From: an uncultured Phycisphaerales bacterium
GTDB taxonomy: Bacteria > Planctomycetota > Phycisphaerae > Sedimentisphaerales > Anaerobacaceae
Direction: 5' to 3'
Length of the DNA stretch: 16,491 nucleotides
NCBI GenBank assembly: GCA_937927975.1
Contig: CALEZT010000199.1
Location: forward strand, 1-16,491
A model generated the notes under the pieces. It did no database searches. It was not told where the DNA came from and saw only the letters and a list, made by a program, of their open reading frames with translations. This document shows, one piece after another, positions 1-6,784 of the stretch (positions are counted from its first letter, which is position 1; every line of letters begins with the position of its first letter). The position numbers and the translations under genes are program-made.

Positions 1-5
1 GGCTC

Positions 6-302
6 CTACGGATGGTTATCGGCCAAAGACACTGTTTTGAGATAGTTTCTTAGTGTTTCTCCCGGCCCCACGACTCCTATCGAGGTGTCCGGTGGACGTG
101 GACGCCACATAAGATGCCCATCAAGAGATACTTCCCCGGTTGATAGCCACATCCTCACAAACGACTCGCTGTCAAGCCAGATAATCGGATCAAAGGAATC
201 GTTGAGACCCCGGTTGGTGATCGTAAGTGTAAAAGCTGCGGGTCGGCCCGACCGCATCGCGCCTGGCATTTGCAGAGTTAGATCAAGATCCGCCCCCCCC
301 CA
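6..302 (-). pseudogene. Out-of-frame C-terminal continuation of the giant LEPRxLL protein
   Basis: Beyond the G run at 293-301, the +1-shifted frame is open from about 302 down to a TAG at 6-8. It reads as a beta-sandwich domain start: GGADLDLTLQMPGAMRSGRP, then AAFTLTITNRG and later GVVGPGETL. This resembles the domain with 'v.Pg.vR.Gr...f.v.y.N.G' that often follows IPT-like domains in planctomycete giant proteins. One extra G (ten instead of nine) would fuse it to the upstream frame as VVDGGGADLDL, giving about 1866 residues. Taken alone, an ORF could start at the ATG at 267-269, but no Shine-Dalgarno precedes it, so an independent gene is unlikely. The domain itself looks short, so the TAG at 6 may be a second lesion or the true end. 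Confidence 0.6.
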
Positions 303-3300
303 TCGACCACATCAACGGCATCGGTTAGCAGTACGGAGCTCCCGCCGGGTGTGGTAGCCCGGAGCGTGTACAGGCCGGCTGGCTGATCGTTGAAATCAAA
401 GCTCGCGTAAAGCTTAGCCTGGTTCACCCAATAGACCCGCTGGGCCGCGATCGTACTGGATCCACCTATCAATTCCGCAGTCATCCCATCCAGCAACCTG
501 GCACCGTCTATCTCTATTGTTGCCTTTCCGGCATTGCCTACCGTGCTCGGGCTGACACTCGTGATCATGAATGGCAGCAGGGATGCCGTGATGGTGTAGT
601 TTGCTGGTACATCGGGTACAGCCGCGCCGTAGACCATCACGTGGTACGTTCCGGGGATTACATCCGAGATGAGGATCTCCTGATCGGCCGCGAGGTTCGC
701 GCTGTAACGGTAGTCGTAGGCGCTCCGCGTGGACGGCTGGTCGTAGCGGATGTAAAGCTCATTACAGCCCACGTCGTTGGTATCATCCAGGGCAACACGC
801 AGTACACCGCCATCGAGTACGTTCACCCTGTAATACCTGATCGCGTGGTTCCCTGGAAGAACACCCGCCATCGGCTGATCGAGGATAAGCTCGGACATTC
901 CGACGGTGAAGACCCTGGCGGCCGCGCGGACATTGTTGAACTCATCACGCTCCACAATAACATCAGTCGAGTCCGTCTTGACCAAGGCATAGTAGTTCCC
1001 TTCGGGAATCCCGTCGGGAAAGGCAGATAAATCGACATTCAGCACTGCACTGTAGACCTCTCTTGCTGCGAGCCCGCCAGCGTGAGCCACCGTACCGAGA
1101 ACAAGATCGTCGCCGCCGCCCCAGGAGGTATCGGTCGACAAACGGATTTCGTCTTGCCAAGTGACATCAGGCGCATCTTCTGTGTTACTGTAATTGCAGA
1201 CGATCCAATCGACCGCGAAGGTTCCACCCGTTTCCACCACCAAAGGCACCGAGACATGGCTGACCCGCAAGTCGGTCCCATCGCTCTGGTACTCGTAGGC
1301 CCCTATGTCCACGGCTACACCGACAATCCTCGCTCGACCGTCGAGATCCGTCGTTAACGGATTACCTGCTGCATCCACGGCCAAGGCATCAATTCCAGTG
1401 TCAATGCAGGGGCTGTCAGGCAACAGGTGCAGGTCACCCGGGTCGTCGTCTGGCGTACCCCAGATGCCGTCTCCTCCAGCAGAAAGGTCTTGCACAAAAC
1501 CTGGATCTCCGCCAATGAAGTTGGCCGAACCAGTATAGGTTCCTTCGACATCCGCAGCAGCCGGCGCGGCGTTGACCGCCACGACGGTGTTGTTCAGCAA
1601 CGCTGTCGCGCCTGTGACAGAGAGCCCGCCGCCGGATGAGGAAGCCCAGTTCCCGCTGACGGTGGTGTTCGTCAGCGTCACAGTATCTCCTGTGACATAG
1701 AGCCCGCCGCCACGAAAGGCCGTATTCCCGCTGACTGCGCCGTTCGTCAGCGTCACTGTGGCGCTGCTCCCGGCATAGAGCCCGCCGCCAGACGCAGCTG
1801 AGTTCCCACCGATCATGCACTGCGTCAGTGTGGCTTTTCCGAAAGCGATGAAGAGCCCGCCGCCAGAGGAATCGTCACCGGAGGCTGAATTCCCGCTGAC
1901 CGTGCTGTTCGTCAGCGTCACGGTGCTGTTCCAAGCATAAAGCCCGCCGCCAGATGGATCTTCACCGGAGGCTGAATTCCCGCTGACCGCGCTGCTCGTC
2001 ACAGTCACGGTGCTCCTGTCGACAAGAATCCCGCCGCCAGAGGAAGCCGAGTTCCCGCTGACTGTGCTGTTCGTCAGCGTCGCGACGCTGAGAGCGTCGA
2101 TGTACAGGCCGCCACCAGGATAAGAAGAGGCTGCGTTTCCGCTGACCGTGCAGTCCGTCAGAATCAGGGTGCTGCTCCCGGAAACACGGAGTCCGCCGCC
2201 GCCAGGCGCTGAGTTTTCACTGACCGTGCAGTTCGTTAAAGTTGCAGTACTGTAATGGACGACAAAGAGCCCGCCACCCATAGTGGCGGAGTTCCCAATG
2301 ACCGTGCAGTTCGTCAAGGTCACGGTACCGTAGGCGCCGACAGAGAGCCCGCCGCCCCATGACGAGGTAGAGTTCCCGCTGACCGTGCAATTCGTCAAAG
2401 TCGCGGTACCTACGACACAAAGGCCGCCACCACCACCATCGCTGGCCGAATTCCCGCGGACCGTGCAGTCCCACAGCGTTACACTGGCGTCATCCGAGAA
2501 GAGCCCGCCACCCGCGGAACCGCAGCCACCCGTCACTGTCAGGCCCTCTAAGATGACGTCCGTCCGCGATCCTTCAATCCAGAACACTCGAGACCGCCCT
2601 GCCGCATCGATCGTCAGCAGGCCAGAGCCAGGCCCCACGATCGACAAATCGTCTCTGATGGTCAAATCTCTCCCTCCCAGCACTATCCTCGCAGGACCGC
2701 CCGCAAACAGTGACGCAGAGAATGTGATTTGGCTCCCCAGAAAGCCCTCATGAGCATAGAAGATCGCCTCACGGAGGGTCGTCACTTGGTCATATGCATT
2801 CACCGTATCTGCCAGCGAGGTTACAATCAGAGACGGGGGCTCACGACCAGCGGGCGCACTGCCTTGGTACTCGTACGCCCCCGCATCCACGACTCCATCC
2901 AGCAGCCGGGGATTGCCGTCGCGATCTGTCGCCAGCAGGTTGCCCGCATCATCGACCGCCAGTTCGTTCTTGCCCCAGTTCACGGCAAAGCCATCGGCCC
3001 GCAGATGAAGGTCGCCCGGGTCGTCATCCTCAGTGCCCCAGACTCCATCCAACCCAGGTGAAGGGTTCCGGACGAAGCCCGGTTCCACGCCGATCACATT
3101 GTGGCCCGCCAACCTCCCACCTCGCATGTCAGTGCCGCTATCTGCCCAGTTGACGGCCACAATCGTGTTGATTAGCGTCGCGGTACCTTCTTGGACACAA
3201 AGGCCGCCTCCCTCTTTGGTCGAGGAATTTCCGCTGATCGTGCAGTTCGTCACCGTCACCACACCGCCGGGGACATAGATTCCGCCGCCGTGGCTATATG

Positions 3301-5605
3301 TCGCATTGCCGCTGACGATGCTGTTCACCAACTTCAATGTGCCGCCTGCCACATAGATACCACCACCACCTGAATAGTAAACGACGGCAGAGGCCGAGTT
3401 ACCACTGATCGTGCTGTTCGTCAGCGTCACTGTACCCCCGTCGATGTAGAGCCCGCCACCACCTGAATAGTAATCGTCGCCGGAAGCCAAGTTCCTGCTG
3501 ATCGTGCAGTTCGTCAGCGTCACTTGCCCTCCCGAAACAAAGAGACCACCGCCTTCGGCTCCAAAGCCAGACGCGGAGTTCGCGCTCACCGTACTGTTCA
3601 TCAGCGTAACAGTACCTCCTCCGACGTGGAGCCCGCCAGCACTATCGGCCGTATTCTCGTTCACTGTGCAGTAGCTCAGCGTCACTGTGGCGCTGCCCTC
3701 GACGAAGAGCCCACCGCCACACGTATATGAGACGGAATTCTCACTGACTGCGCAGTCCGTCAGCGTCACTGTGGCACTGCCCCCGGCATAGAGCCCACCG
3801 CCACCATCACCGCCGTATGCCTGATTGCGGCTCACCGTACAATCCGTCAGCGTTACCGTGCCACTCAAGATGTACAATCCGCCGCCAGAACCCCATATGA
3901 CCTCATTCTCGCTTACCGTGCTGTTTATCAATGTCACTGTGCCACTCAAAACGTACAACCCGCCACCAGAACCAGACACGGCCGTATTCCCGCCCACAAT
4001 GCAATCCACCACCGTCACGGCGCCAGAAGAGACGTACAACCCGGCGCCCGAGGATGCATATCCCCCGAAAAGCGTCAAGCCCTCCAAGACCGCGTCAGTC
4101 TCTGTTCCTTCTATGGAGAATACTCCAGATCGTCCATCCGCGTCGATTGCCAGCAACCCGGGACCGAGGCCGGCGATGTGCAAGTCGTCGCTCACAGATA
4201 GCACAGTACCGCCGAGCCGAATCGTGCCCCCCGCCAGCGAAGGATCGAACCGGATCTCATCCGTTTCGACAGCACTGCCGGCCGGGGCATCACCCACTGG
4301 GGCATTGGTGTTCGCGGCTTGGATGGCTTCGCGCAGCGTCAACTGCCCGTCCGCCGCGACAACATCTCCCAGGGAGTCGATCACGTATTCAGTTGCCACC
4401 GCGGACAAAGGGTTCGACGTCAAAGTCATGCCGTTCTCAGAATGCGCATAACCGAGGAGGTGCCCCACCTCGTGACCAATCGTCCCGGCAAGCTGTGCCG
4501 TCAACGCGTAGAGATCCTCCGCGGTCCTCCGGCCGCTAAACACGAACCCATCGTCGAGTTGGTCCGTGTTCCCTATGTCCACCCACTCAGCCAAGCCGAA
4601 GAATGAACCGTATGCTTCGAAGGCGGAACCATCGCCGCCGACGTAGATCGTGGAGTACTCTGTTCCAACGACGGGCTGCTCGGTCGTGAAGATCACCCCC
4701 GTGCCAGTGAAGGTCTCCTGGAGTTTCTCAAGGACTGCGGAGACAATCGCTTGTTCCTGGCTTGCCAGGGCTGTGCCTTGGAGTGAGAAGGCTGGGACGT
4801 CGAACGGACCGATGGTGACCGGACCATTGTAGGTGACGTTCTGCTTGCCGTCGAAGTCGAGGTAGATGATCTGGCCTTGCCAGTTGGAGATGTCCGGATC
4901 GACCAATTTCAGACCCGGAAGTTGCGGGGCAATGACGCCTATTCCAGTGGGTACACCCTCCAAGCTCGCCAGCAAGGAAGGCTGGTCTTCCTCTCCGCAT
5001 ATTGTTGCAGACAAAGCACTTGGAGCTTCCAGGGTATACGCTGGGGGACCCCGCGCCTCTATGGCAAGGCGTTCGATACCCGATATACTGTCCTGCCGAT
5101 CCAACGGGATGCGGCAGACGGATTGCTCACAAGGCATGACCGCCGGTCCATCGAAATCCCTGGCGATCTCGACACCCAACTCGATGTCGACAGTCGCCTC
5201 CGAGAACGAGCTTTCCTGCAGCATGGAGCCACCGACAACACAGAGGGAACTGATAGCCGCTTCTCCACTCTGCGCGTCATCGCCTTGCGACGAGAGCGTC
5301 TCGTCGGACTCCCCACTTGACGCGAGATAATTGAGGAGGATGGAGGGATCCGCCTCTCCCTTCGTCTCCTCCTGATCCTCCAGATCCACCTGAATCGCCA
5401 GCCCGAAGGACTCGACAGCCCCAAGAGGCGAGAGGTCCATGGCGATCGCATCGCCGTTCAGGAGAAGGCGAGGTTCCAGCGACTCGACACAAGGAGGATA
5501 TACCTGCACACTCCCCGCCGCCCCTTCTTCGCCTCTCATCCTTCCCCAGATTCTCATCGACAGCCTGCTTCCCTCGTGCCATGACTTTTCACGTGACAGA
5601 GTCAT
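278..5605 (-). CDS. Giant LEPRxLL surface protein with metzincin site and two beta-helix units
   Basis: 1775 codons. Domains in order: LEPRxLL motif (SLEPRLLL, residues 42-49), the planctomycete N-terminal export/anchoring signature; an acidic low-complexity stretch (about 64-115); a metzincin-like region (about 245-400) with HEVGHLLGYAH at 378-388, matching HExxHxxGxxH; a CSLREA motif (about 408-434); a first right-handed beta-helix (about 519-818, 11 coils of the GGGLYv..GtvTLtnctvsgN type); a choice-of-anchor-Q end (DAGAYEYQ, 907-914). A second CSLREA (927-953), beta-helix (about 1031-1345, 12 coils) and DIGAYEYQ (1433-1440) follow. Then come a CARDB-like domain (1445-1565), a PPC-like domain (1570-1678) and an IPT/TIG-like domain (1679-1765). 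No hydrophobic signal peptide is visible in the first 80 residues. The ATG at 5605 is used because a promoter sits just upstream; the ATG at 5557 (residue 17) is an alternative. The frame ends soon after a G9 run, probably prematurely. Likely an extracellular protease/adhesin; its substrate is unknown. Confidence 0.88.
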   Translation of the reverse strand: MTLSREKSWHEGSRLSMRIWGRMRGEEGAAGSVQVYPPCVESLEPRLLLNGDAIAMDLSPLGAVESFGLAIQVDLEDQEETKGEADPSILLNYLASSGESDETLSSQGDDAQSGEAAISSLCVVGGSMLQESSFSEATVDIELGVEIARDFDGPAVMPCEQSVCRIPLDRQDSISGIERLAIEARGPPAYTLEAPSALSATICGEEDQPSLLASLEGVPTGIGVIAPQLPGLKLVDPDISNWQGQIIYLDFDGKQNVTYNGPVTIGPFDVPAFSLQGTALASQEQAIVSAVLEKLQETFTGTGVIFTTEQPVVGTEYSTIYVGGDGSAFEAYGSFFGLAEWVDIGNTDQLDDGFVFSGRRTAEDLYALTAQLAGTIGHEVGHLLGYAHSENGMTLTSNPLSAVATEYVIDSLGDVVAADGQLTLREAIQAANTNAPVGDAPAGSAVETDEIRFDPSLAGGTIRLGGTVLSVSDDLHIAGLGPGLLAIDADGRSGVFSIEGTETDAVLEGLTLFGGYASSGAGLYVSSGAVTVVDCIVGGNTAVSGSGGGLYVLSGTVTLINSTVSENEVIWGSGGGLYILSGTVTLTDCTVSRNQAYGGDGGGGLYAGGSATVTLTDCAVSENSVSYTCGGGLFVEGSATVTLSYCTVNENTADSAGGLHVGGGTVTLMNSTVSANSASGFGAEGGGLFVSGGQVTLTNCTISRNLASGDDYYSGGGGLYIDGGTVTLTNSTISGNSASAVVYYSGGGGIYVAGGTLKLVNSIVSGNATYSHGGGIYVPGGVVTVTNCTISGNSSTKEGGGLCVQEGTATLINTIVAVNWADSGTDMRGGRLAGHNVIGVEPGFVRNPSPGLDGVWGTEDDDPGDLHLRADGFAVNWGKNELAVDDAGNLLATDRDGNPRLLDGVVDAGAYEYQGSAPAGREPPSLIVTSLADTVNAYDQVTTLREAIFYAHEGFLGSQITFSASLFAGGPARIVLGGRDLTIRDDLSIVGPGSGLLTIDAAGRSRVFWIEGSRTDVILEGLTVTGGCGSAGGGLFSDDASVTLWDCTVRGNSASDGGGGGLCVVGTATLTNCTVSGNSTSSWGGGLSVGAYGTVTLTNCTVIGNSATMGGGLFVVHYSTATLTNCTVSENSAPGGGGLRVSGSSTLILTDCTVSGNAASSYPGGGLYIDALSVATLTNSTVSGNSASSGGGILVDRSTVTVTSSAVSGNSASGEDPSGGGLYAWNSTVTLTNSTVSGNSASGDDSSGGGLFIAFGKATLTQCMIGGNSAASGGGLYAGSSATVTLTNGAVSGNTAFRGGGLYVTGDTVTLTNTTVSGNWASSSGGGLSVTGATALLNNTVVAVNAAPAAADVEGTYTGSANFIGGDPGFVQDLSAGGDGIWGTPDDDPGDLHLLPDSPCIDTGIDALAVDAAGNPLTTDLDGRARIVGVAVDIGAYEYQSDGTDLRVSHVSVPLVVETGGTFAVDWIVCNYSNTEDAPDVTWQDEIRLSTDTSWGGGDDLVLGTVAHAGGLAAREVYSAVLNVDLSAFPDGIPEGNYYALVKTDSTDVIVERDEFNNVRAAARVFTVGMSELILDQPMAGVLPGNHAIRYYRVNVLDGGVLRVALDDTNDVGCNELYIRYDQPSTRSAYDYRYSANLAADQEILISDVIPGTYHVMVYGAAVPDVPANYTITASLLPFMITSVSPSTVGNAGKATIEIDGARLLDGMTAELIGGSSTIAAQRVYWVNQAKLYASFDFNDQPAGLYTLRATTPGGSSVLLTDAVDVVDGGGRILI
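293..301. repeat. Homopolymer of nine G (coding strand) inside the giant gene
   Basis: Nine C on the plus strand, read as GGG GGG GGG on the coding strand. It sits exactly where the reading frame of the giant gene switches. Such tracts are prone to slippage in replication and to sequencing indels. Confidence 0.95.
1571..2515 (-). repeat. Second beta-helix coil array, 12 degenerate coding repeats
   Basis: Encodes residues about 1031-1345 of the giant protein. Twelve copies of a roughly 26-residue unit, GGGLxVxxxxTVTLTNCTVSGNSA, are visible, starting near residues 1032, 1058, 1084, 1110, 1136, 1164, 1190, 1219, 1248, 1273, 1299 and 1325. The DNA copies are similar (for example GTGCAGTTCGTCA-like stretches recur on the plus strand) but not identical. 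This is a protein repeat, not a CRISPR array. Confidence 0.9.
3152..4051 (-). repeat. First beta-helix coil array, 11 degenerate coding repeats
   Basis: Encodes residues about 519-818. Eleven coils start near residues 521, 547, 574, 601, 630, 656, 685, 716, 747, 773 and 799, with the same GGGLY..GTVTLTN.TVSGN pattern as the second array. Variable inserts such as GDDYYSG and VVYYSG before the triple glycine lengthen some coils. The flanking CSLREA and choice-of-anchor-Q segments are also duplicated, so the whole unit looks like an internal tandem duplication. Confidence 0.9.
4442..4474 (-). other. Metzincin-type zinc site in the giant protein
   Basis: Encodes HEVGHLLGYAH (residues 378-388), a full HExxHxxGxxH match: three zinc-binding histidines, the catalytic glutamate and the turn glycine. 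Upstream residues such as YLDFDGKQNVTYNGPVT (248-264) and STIYVGGDGSAF (318-329) match a region that commonly precedes this site in planctomycete surface proteins. A Met-turn candidate (M393) is only five residues downstream, so its assignment is uncertain. Confidence 0.8.
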
Positions 5606-5626
5606 TTGCGGACGTCACCGTCCGAC

Positions 5627-5655
5627 ATAATGGAGACATACGAGAACGAAGTCAA
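5627..5655 (-). promoter_or_regulatory. Predicted sigma70-like promoter of the giant LEPRxLL gene
   Basis: Read on the minus strand: -35 TTGACT (5655-5650, 5 of 6 to consensus), a 17-nt spacer, and -10 CATTAT (5632-5627, 4 of 6). Transcription would begin near 5620, giving a leader of about 15 nt before the ATG at 5605. Confidence 0.55.
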
Positions 5656-5673
5656 TACGTACAAATACGTATT
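5654..5673. promoter_or_regulatory. Perfect 8-4-8 palindrome, candidate operator
   Basis: AATACGTA CAAA TACGTATT: perfect 8-bp arms with a 4-nt centre. The self-complementary hexamer TACGTA occurs twice, exactly 10 bp apart (one helical turn), as expected for a dimeric regulator. It overlaps the outer edge of the predicted -35 box of the giant gene. The binding protein is unknown. Confidence 0.55.
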
Positions 5674-5891
5674 CTTCAGGTTTTTTAGTGAAATATATTG
5701 CCCGCCAGAACCTCACGATCTCCTATGTAGGTCACTATTCAACCGCTTGTCGTGCCCGTGCTCCGGTTTATGATGACTTTAAGTCTCCCAGAGTCTTGGC
5801 TCGAAGAACATTGGAACCACAATCCTTCTCAGAATGCCCTCTCCCCTTCCTGCCAATCGAGCGGTTTTCCTATTTAAGCACATTTTGGGGC

Positions 5892-5920
5892 TTGTACTTC
5901 GGCGAATTCACTGGTAATAT
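5892..5920 (+). promoter_or_regulatory. Candidate promoter of the adaptor/channel operon
   Basis: TTGTAC (5892-5897), 17-nt spacer, TAATAT (5915-5920). The hexamers are only moderate matches to sigma70 consensus but the spacing is ideal. The position is 36 nt upstream of the preferred start codon. Confidence 0.35.
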
Positions 5921-5942
5921 ACCATCATTAAACCACGGTCAT

Positions 5943-5958
5943 GGAGGCCTGGCAGATG
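5943..5958 (+). promoter_or_regulatory. Shine-Dalgarno that sets the adaptor start
   Basis: GGAGG at 5943-5947 lies 8 nt before the ATG at 5956. It overlaps the more upstream in-frame ATG at 5941, which has no comparable site. This favours 5956 as the true start. Confidence 0.65.
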
Positions 5959-6774
5959 CCCAGAATGAGCGTACAGGTTGCGGTCTTATTATCGTTCACA
6001 ATGACGATGGTCGCACAATCCTCGGGAGCAGATGTTGCGGCAGGAATTCGAGCCGTCACCCGTCCCAGCGCGGATATCACGCTCTCCTTTGTCCAGCCGG
6101 GGCGGATCGCCTTCTTGCCCTTCAAAGAAGGCGACAGGGTCAACGCCGACCAGGTTTTGATCCGCCAGGATGACGCGGCCGAGCAGATCCTGCTGGCGCA
6201 GTTGAAGGCCCAGGCTGAGGACACGACTCAGATCCGGGCCGCCGAGGCGTCGATGGCCCAGAAGAAGGTCGATCTGGCCAGACTGGAGAAGGCCGCCGCC
6301 AGCAGTGCCGCGACCGCCCTGGAGGTCGAGCACGCCAGGCTGGATGTCACCATCGCCGAGCTGTCCCTCCAGCTCGCCCGGTTCGAGCACGAGCAGGCGA
6401 TCCGCAAGTTTCAGGAGCAAGAGACCCGAATCAAACACATGCAGCTTTGCAGTCCCATCGATGGCCGGATCGAGAAGATCGATGTCGAGATCGGAGAATC
6501 GATCAACGCCCTGGCGGATGCAGTCCGGGTGGTGCGGACAGACCCCTTGTGGATCGACGCTCCGGTTCCCTTGCAGGAGGGTATCCGGCTGAAGCCGGGC
6601 GCCGCGGCCCGTATTCAGATTGTCGGGGCCGATCGAACCGTCGAACCGATGGAAGGCCGGGTGGTCTTCGTCGGCACTGTGGCCGATGCCGCCAGCGGAA
6701 CTTTGCGGGTGCGGATCGAGGTCCCGAACAAAACCGGGCGGCCCGCGGGCGAACACGTATTGGTCAGCTTCTAA
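5956..6774 (+). CDS. HlyD/RND-type periplasmic adaptor protein
   Basis: 272 aa from the SD-supported ATG. Residues 1-25 form an export signal (hydrophobic VQVAVLLSFTMTMVA, cleavage likely near SSGA/D), so the mature protein is periplasmic with no lasting membrane helix. A split lipoyl/biotinyl-like domain is visible: first half around 45-73 (FVQPGRIAFLPFKEGDRV), second half around 165-193 (CSPIDGRIEKIDVEIGESI). They are separated by an Ala/Glu/Lys-rich coiled-coil hairpin (about 74-160). A beta-barrel region follows (about 195-272). At 272 aa it is shorter than typical 350-400 aa RND adaptors, mainly lacking a membrane-proximal domain. It would bridge an inner-membrane component to the TolC-like channel encoded 10 nt downstream. 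No ABC or RND pump gene is beside it. Its inner-membrane partner is inferred to be one of the proteins encoded on the opposite strand. Confidence 0.88.
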   Translation: MPRMSVQVAVLLSFTMTMVAQSSGADVAAGIRAVTRPSADITLSFVQPGRIAFLPFKEGDRVNADQVLIRQDDAAEQILLAQLKAQAEDTTQIRAAEASMAQKKVDLARLEKAAASSAATALEVEHARLDVTIAELSLQLARFEHEQAIRKFQEQETRIKHMQLCSPIDGRIEKIDVEIGESINALADAVRVVRTDPLWIDAPVPLQEGIRLKPGAAARIQIVGADRTVEPMEGRVVFVGTVADAASGTLRVRIEVPNKTGRPAGEHVLVSF

Positions 6775-6784
6775 GAAGAGCACC

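Larger units (their letters stand above)
5606..5940. other. Divergent intergenic region between giant gene and adaptor operon
   Basis: 335 bp without a supported gene; a plus-strand open frame beginning at 5688 is out of frame with the adaptor and has no family character. The region is visibly more AT-rich than the flanking genes. It holds a good minus-strand promoter with an overlapping palindrome near the giant gene and a weaker plus-strand promoter near the adaptor. The two transcripts therefore diverge from one regulatory region. Confidence 0.75.

Noticed and set aside
1571..4051. Possible CRISPR array from the regular repeats
   Set aside because: Units are about 75-95 bp, imperfect, in frame, and encode beta-helix coils; no constant repeat with unique spacers.
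3825..4451. Plus-strand frames with repeated peptides inside the giant gene
   Set aside because: Their repeats are the antisense reading of the beta-helix coils.
5688..6173. 161-codon plus-strand frame overlapping the adaptor start
   Set aside because: Out of frame with the adaptor, overlaps its signal peptide and lipoyl region, and has no ribosome site or family resemblance.
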